This document shows, piece after piece, positions 5,753-8,416 of a stretch of DNA of 8,416 bases. Each line of letters starts with the position of its first letter. The stretch's first letter is position 1. Where the stretch lies: contig JAHDCH010000103.1 in the NCBI GenBank assembly GCA_020629995.1, forward strand, positions 1 to 8,416, read 5' to 3'. The notes beneath the pieces are model-generated. The model saw only the letters and a program-made list of their open reading frames with translations, made no database searches and was not told where the DNA came from. The DNA is from Pseudaestuariivita sp. GTDB taxonomy: Bacteria > Pseudomonadota > Alphaproteobacteria > Rhodobacterales > Rhodobacteraceae. The position numbers and the translations under genes are program-made.

Positions 5753-6985
5753 ATGCCAGAAGATCTTTTCAATTCGTTCATGAACGGGCCCGATGAAAAC
5801 GGGCGGTTTGGTGAATTTGGCGGGCGGTTCGTGTCCGAGACGCTGATGCCGCTGATCCTGGACCTGGAAAAGGAATACGAGCACGCCAAGACCGACGATA
5901 CGTTCTGGGCCGAGATGGACGATCTGTGGACCCATTACGTGGGCCGCCCGTCACCGATGTATTTCGCCGAGCGGCTGACCGACTACCTGGGCGGGGCCAA
6001 GATTTACCTCAAGCGGGACGAGCTGAACCACACCGGCGCGCACAAGATCAACAACGTGCTGGGCCAGATCCTTCTGGCGCGCCGCATGGGCAAGACGCGG
6101 ATCATCGCTGAAACGGGCGCGGGCCAGCACGGCGTGGCCACGGCCACCGTCTGTGCGCGGTTTGGTCTGAAATGCGTGGTCTACATGGGCGCCCATGACG
6201 TTGAGCGGCAAAAGCCCAATGTGTTCCGGATGAAGCTGCTGGGCGCCGAGGTGATCCCGGTGACCTCGGGTCGCGGCACGCTGAAGGACGCGATGAACGA
6301 CGCGCTGCGCGACTGGGTGACCAATGTGCGCGACACGTTCTACTGCATCGGCACGGTGGCAGGGCCGCACCCGTACCCGGCGATGGTGCGCGATTTCCAA
6401 TCCGTCATCGGCAAGGAGGCCAAGGCCCAGCTGCACGAGCGCGAAGGACGGCTGCCGGACACGATCATCGCGGCCATCGGCGGCGGGTCGAACGCGATGG
6501 GCCTGTTCTACCCGTTCCTTGACGATCCGTCGGTTAACATCATCGGTGTTGAAGCAGGCGGCAAGGGCGTGAACGACAAGATGGAGCATTGCGCCTCGCT
6601 CACCGGTGGGCGGCCCGGCGTGCTGCACGGCAACCGCACGTATCTGCTGCAGGACGATGACGGCCAGATCCTCGAAGGATTCTCGATCTCGGCGGGCCTC
6701 GATTACCCGGGCATCGGGCCCGAGCATTCGTGGCTGCACGACATCGGCCGCGCGCAATACGTGTCGATCACCGACAAGGAAGCTCTGGCCGCCTTCCAGC
6801 TGTGCTGCGAGCAGGAGGGGATCATCCCCGCGCTGGAGCCCAGCCACGCGCTGGCCCATGTGATCAAGATCGCACCCGACCTGCCCAGCGACCACCTGCT
6901 GGTGATGAACATGTGCGGACGCGGCGACAAGGACATCTTTACCGTCGCGGGCGCGCTGGGCGTCGAGATGGGCGCGGGCGACTAA
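5753..6985 (+). CDS. trpB: Tryptophan synthase beta chain
   Basis: TrpB joins indole and L-serine to give L-tryptophan, using PLP; it works in the cytoplasm as an alpha2-beta2 complex with TrpA. The 410-aa length is normal. It starts [24 protein letters not shown]. The PLP-binding Lys98 is in [11 protein letters not shown], the catalytic Glu120 in AETGAGQHG (119-127), and the phosphate-binding GGGSNA is at 243-248. Other family blocks are [19 protein letters not shown] and [16 protein letters not shown]. The residue aligned with Salmonella Ser377, which contacts the PLP ring nitrogen, is Cys388 here (NMCGRGDKD). The GAGGAGA Shine-Dalgarno (5739-5745) is 7 nt before the ATG. It ends the ihfB-to-trpB unit and is followed by a terminator. 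trpA is absent; in R. sphaeroides it is also located elsewhere (from memory). Confidence 0.98.
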   Translation: MPEDLFNSFMNGPDENGRFGEFGGRFVSETLMPLILDLEKEYEHAKTDDTFWAEMDDLWTHYVGRPSPMYFAERLTDYLGGAKIYLKRDELNHTGAHKINNVLGQILLARRMGKTRIIAETGAGQHGVATATVCARFGLKCVVYMGAHDVERQKPNVFRMKLLGAEVIPVTSGRGTLKDAMNDALRDWVTNVRDTFYCIGTVAGPHPYPAMVRDFQSVIGKEAKAQLHEREGRLPDTIIAAIGGGSNAMGLFYPFLDDPSVNIIGVEAGGKGVNDKMEHCASLTGGRPGVLHGNRTYLLQDDDGQILEGFSISAGLDYPGIGPEHSWLHDIGRAQYVSITDKEALAAFQLCCEQEGIIPALEPSHALAHVIKIAPDLPSDHLLVMNMCGRGDKDIFTVAGALGVEMGAGD

Positions 6986-7011
6986 GCCCTGGCACCAAAG
7001 CTGAACATGAG

Positions 7012-7035
7012 GGGGGCGCCGCAGGGCGCCCTTTT
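7012..7035 (+). terminator. Intrinsic terminator after trpB
   Basis: A 7-bp GC stem, GGGCGCC (7014-7020) with GGCGCCC (7025-7031), has a 4-nt loop and is followed by TTTT (7032-7035). It lies 29 nt after the trpB stop. The T-run touches the stop codon of the convergent DUF2237 gene. Read from the minus strand the hairpin has no U-run, so it serves trpB mainly. Confidence 0.85.
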
Positions 7036-7415
7036 CACGTCTGGGGCAGGGCGTGCGCCTCGAGCACCTCGAGCGGCACGATGTCCAGCGCGCGGGCATG
7101 GGTGGCCGCCAGATTGACGCGCGGCGCGCAGCCTTCCTCGTGCGCCTGCAGGAACCGCCCCGCGCACAGGCACCACGCGTCGCCGGGTTTGAGCCCGGGA
7201 AAACGGAACTGGGGCATGGGCGTCGACAGATCGTTGCCGACGTATTTCGAGAAGGCGAGAAATTCGGCTGTCATCACCGCGCACACGGTGTGGCTGCCCC
7301 GGTCGGCGGCACAGGTGGCACAGCTGCCATCGCGGAAAAAGCCGGTCATCGGCTCGGTCGAGCAGGTGGCCAGCGGACCGCCCAGCACGTTGATGTCGTC
7401 ATCCCGTTCCATCAT
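7035..7415 (-). CDS. DUF2237 family protein
   Basis: This is a 126-aa cytoplasmic protein of the widespread DUF2237 family, whose function is unknown. The family pattern is nearly complete: NVLGGPLATCSTEPMTGFFR, then RDGSCATCAADRGSHTVCA, MTAEFLAFSKYVGNDLSTP, FPGLKPGDAWCLCAGRF, and an APRVNLAATHARALDIVPLE tail. The many conserved Cys, the paired CATC and CLC among them, suggest metal binding or redox chemistry, which is inference. The start is ATG at 7415, followed by a second ATG at 7412. An AAAGGA Shine-Dalgarno lies 6 nt upstream of the first, so 7415 is preferred. It begins 11 nt after the DUF2332 stop and is likely in the same operon. It converges on trpB with 49 nt between stops. Confidence 0.9.
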   Translation of the reverse strand: MMERDDDINVLGGPLATCSTEPMTGFFRDGSCATCAADRGSHTVCAVMTAEFLAFSKYVGNDLSTPMPQFRFPGLKPGDAWCLCAGRFLQAHEEGCAPRVNLAATHARALDIVPLEVLEAHALPQT

Positions 7416-7426
7416 GCGCGGTCCTT

Positions 7427-8416
7427 TCAGAAGTGGGGCGGTTGCCAGCGCAGCCAGCGCCCGTGGAAATCGATCCGGCCCAGATCATGCGTGGTGCCCG
7501 AGGGCCAGAGTGTCAGGGTCAGCGCGGCGCCGGGCGACTGGTCGTCGGGTTCCATCCCCAGCCGGGCCAGCGGGCGCGAGGGCGTGGCCTGCGCGCCCGC
7601 TGCCGCGATCAGCGCGTCGCCCATCGCGCGGCGGGCGGGCGGCAGGTATTGCCAGGCGATCGTGTGATAGATCAGGTGCAGCTGACCTTCGGGCTGCGCG
7701 GCAAGGCGCGCGGGCAGCCAATCAACCGCATCACCCTGGTCGACGCGGGCGTCAAAGGCGGCGATGGCGGCACGTGTGCGGGTGATCCGGTCCGGCTGGT
7801 CGGGCCAGAGATAGCTGAGAAGGCGCAGCGCGCCCGCGTCGCTGGTCGGGTCGATCGGGCTGAGGTCAACGCCGCGCCGATTGGCGATGCGGGGTGCGCC
7901 GGCCACTGGCGCCGGGCCGGTCCAGTCAGGCGTCAGGGTCAGAGCAGGGTCCGCGGGACCAAGCCGAGCGCCTGCCACATCCAGCGCGAACCGGTCCCAC
8001 ATCAGGTTGAGCCCCGCGCTGGCGCCAACTTCGCTGAGCATGATGGGCAAATCGAGATGCGCCGCCAGCGCGTGCCCGGCCGCGATCAGGCAGGCGGCGC
8101 GGCGCACTTCGTTGGTCTGCGGCGGGCTTTGCAGAAAGGCGAGGATCGCGCCCGTATGGGCCGTCAGCGTGTCGGTGACCGCCTGCCACAGCGCATCATC
8201 CGGCACGTCGTGGGGCGGGTAGGCGGCGGCCAGAGCCGGCGCGGCGCCGCTGAGGACCAGCTGGTGCAAAGCGCCCGCGGTGCGCAGGGGCAGCGACTGG
8301 GCCGACGGGCCGACATCGCCGGGCCAGGCCAGAAGGTGATCGGCCACCGCGCCGCCGGGCGCAAGACGGTCTGCAAACAGCCCCATCAGCCGCCCCATGA
8401 ACGGCGATCCCAGCGG
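7427..8416 (-). CDS. DUF2332 family protein, 5' end beyond window
   Basis: The visible part is 329 codons and the stop, with the start outside the right edge. An in-frame ATG exists at 8398, but the codons before it give LGSPF, a piece that DUF2332 proteins carry near their N-terminus, so the gene most likely begins further upstream. The family is uncharacterised. Its signature SEVGASAGLNLMWDRF is at visible residues 128-143. Later blocks are RRGVDLSPID, a DQGDAVDWL segment and LIYHTIAWQYLPPARR. The ExGxSxGLN block followed by a GDAxDW acidic block resembles a SAM-binding Rossmann fold, so a methyltransferase is a reasonable guess but unproven. No membrane segment or signal peptide is seen. 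It is followed after 11 nt by the DUF2237 gene. Confidence 0.88.
   Translation of the reverse strand, partial: PLGSPFMGRLMGLFADRLAPGGAVADHLLAWPGDVGPSAQSLPLRTAGALHQLVLSGAAPALAAAYPPHDVPDDALWQAVTDTLTAHTGAILAFLQSPPQTNEVRRAACLIAAGHALAAHLDLPIMLSEVGASAGLNLMWDRFALDVAGARLGPADPALTLTPDWTGPAPVAGAPRIANRRGVDLSPIDPTSDAGALRLLSYLWPDQPDRITRTRAAIAAFDARVDQGDAVDWLPARLAAQPEGQLHLIYHTIAWQYLPPARRAMGDALIAAAGAQATPSRPLARLGMEPDDQSPGAALTLTLWPSGTTHDLGRIDFHGRWLRWQPPHF

Noticed and set aside
5951..7099. 382-codon minus-strand frame opposite trpB
   Set aside because: trpB is unambiguous on the other strand, and this translation is Arg/His/Val-rich with no domain.

Overview
The window looks like chromosomal DNA of a Rhodobacterales alphaproteobacterium (Roseobacter/Rhodobacteraceae type). 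The base composition is GC-rich. The S1, IHF-beta and TrpB proteins read like roseobacter versions, and the order rpsA - ihfB - lapA-like - trpF - unknown gene - trpB with no trpA after trpB fits that group. From memory, Rhodobacter sphaeroides has trpF-aroR-trpB near rpsA and cmk, with trpA elsewhere.

Layout. (1) Positions 1-1331, minus strand: a GSCFA-family protein followed, with an 11-nt overlap, by the start of a second small GDS-H protein that leaves the window. (2) Positions 1332-1638: a 307-nt divergent spacer holding the rpsA leader, with a GC hairpin just before the Shine-Dalgarno. (3) Positions 1639-3288: rpsA, ribosomal protein S1, followed by a strong intrinsic terminator. (4) Positions 3577-6985: a tightly packed plus-strand unit of ihfB, a LapA-family membrane protein, trpF, an unrecognised 241-aa gene joined to trpF by a GTGA overlap, and trpB. 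A possible 26-codon ORF fills the trpF-side gap before trpB. The unit ends in an intrinsic terminator. (5) Positions 7035-8416, minus strand, convergent: a DUF2332 protein (5' end beyond the window) and a DUF2237 protein, probably co-transcribed.

How the genes work together: S1 and IHF-beta are core translation and nucleoid proteins. TrpF and TrpB catalyse two non-consecutive steps of tryptophan synthesis, and the unknown gene between them is translationally coupled to trpF. The flanking minus-strand pairs are accessory or of unknown function.

The observation that most deserves checking is an in-frame gap of about nine residues in S1, which removes the first beta-strand of its fifth S1 domain. 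The unknown trpF-trpB gene, the short ORF before trpB, and the GSCFA/GDS-H pair lying where cmk would be expected are the other leads. I found no CRISPR array, insertion sequence, tRNA, rRNA or clearly new defence system.
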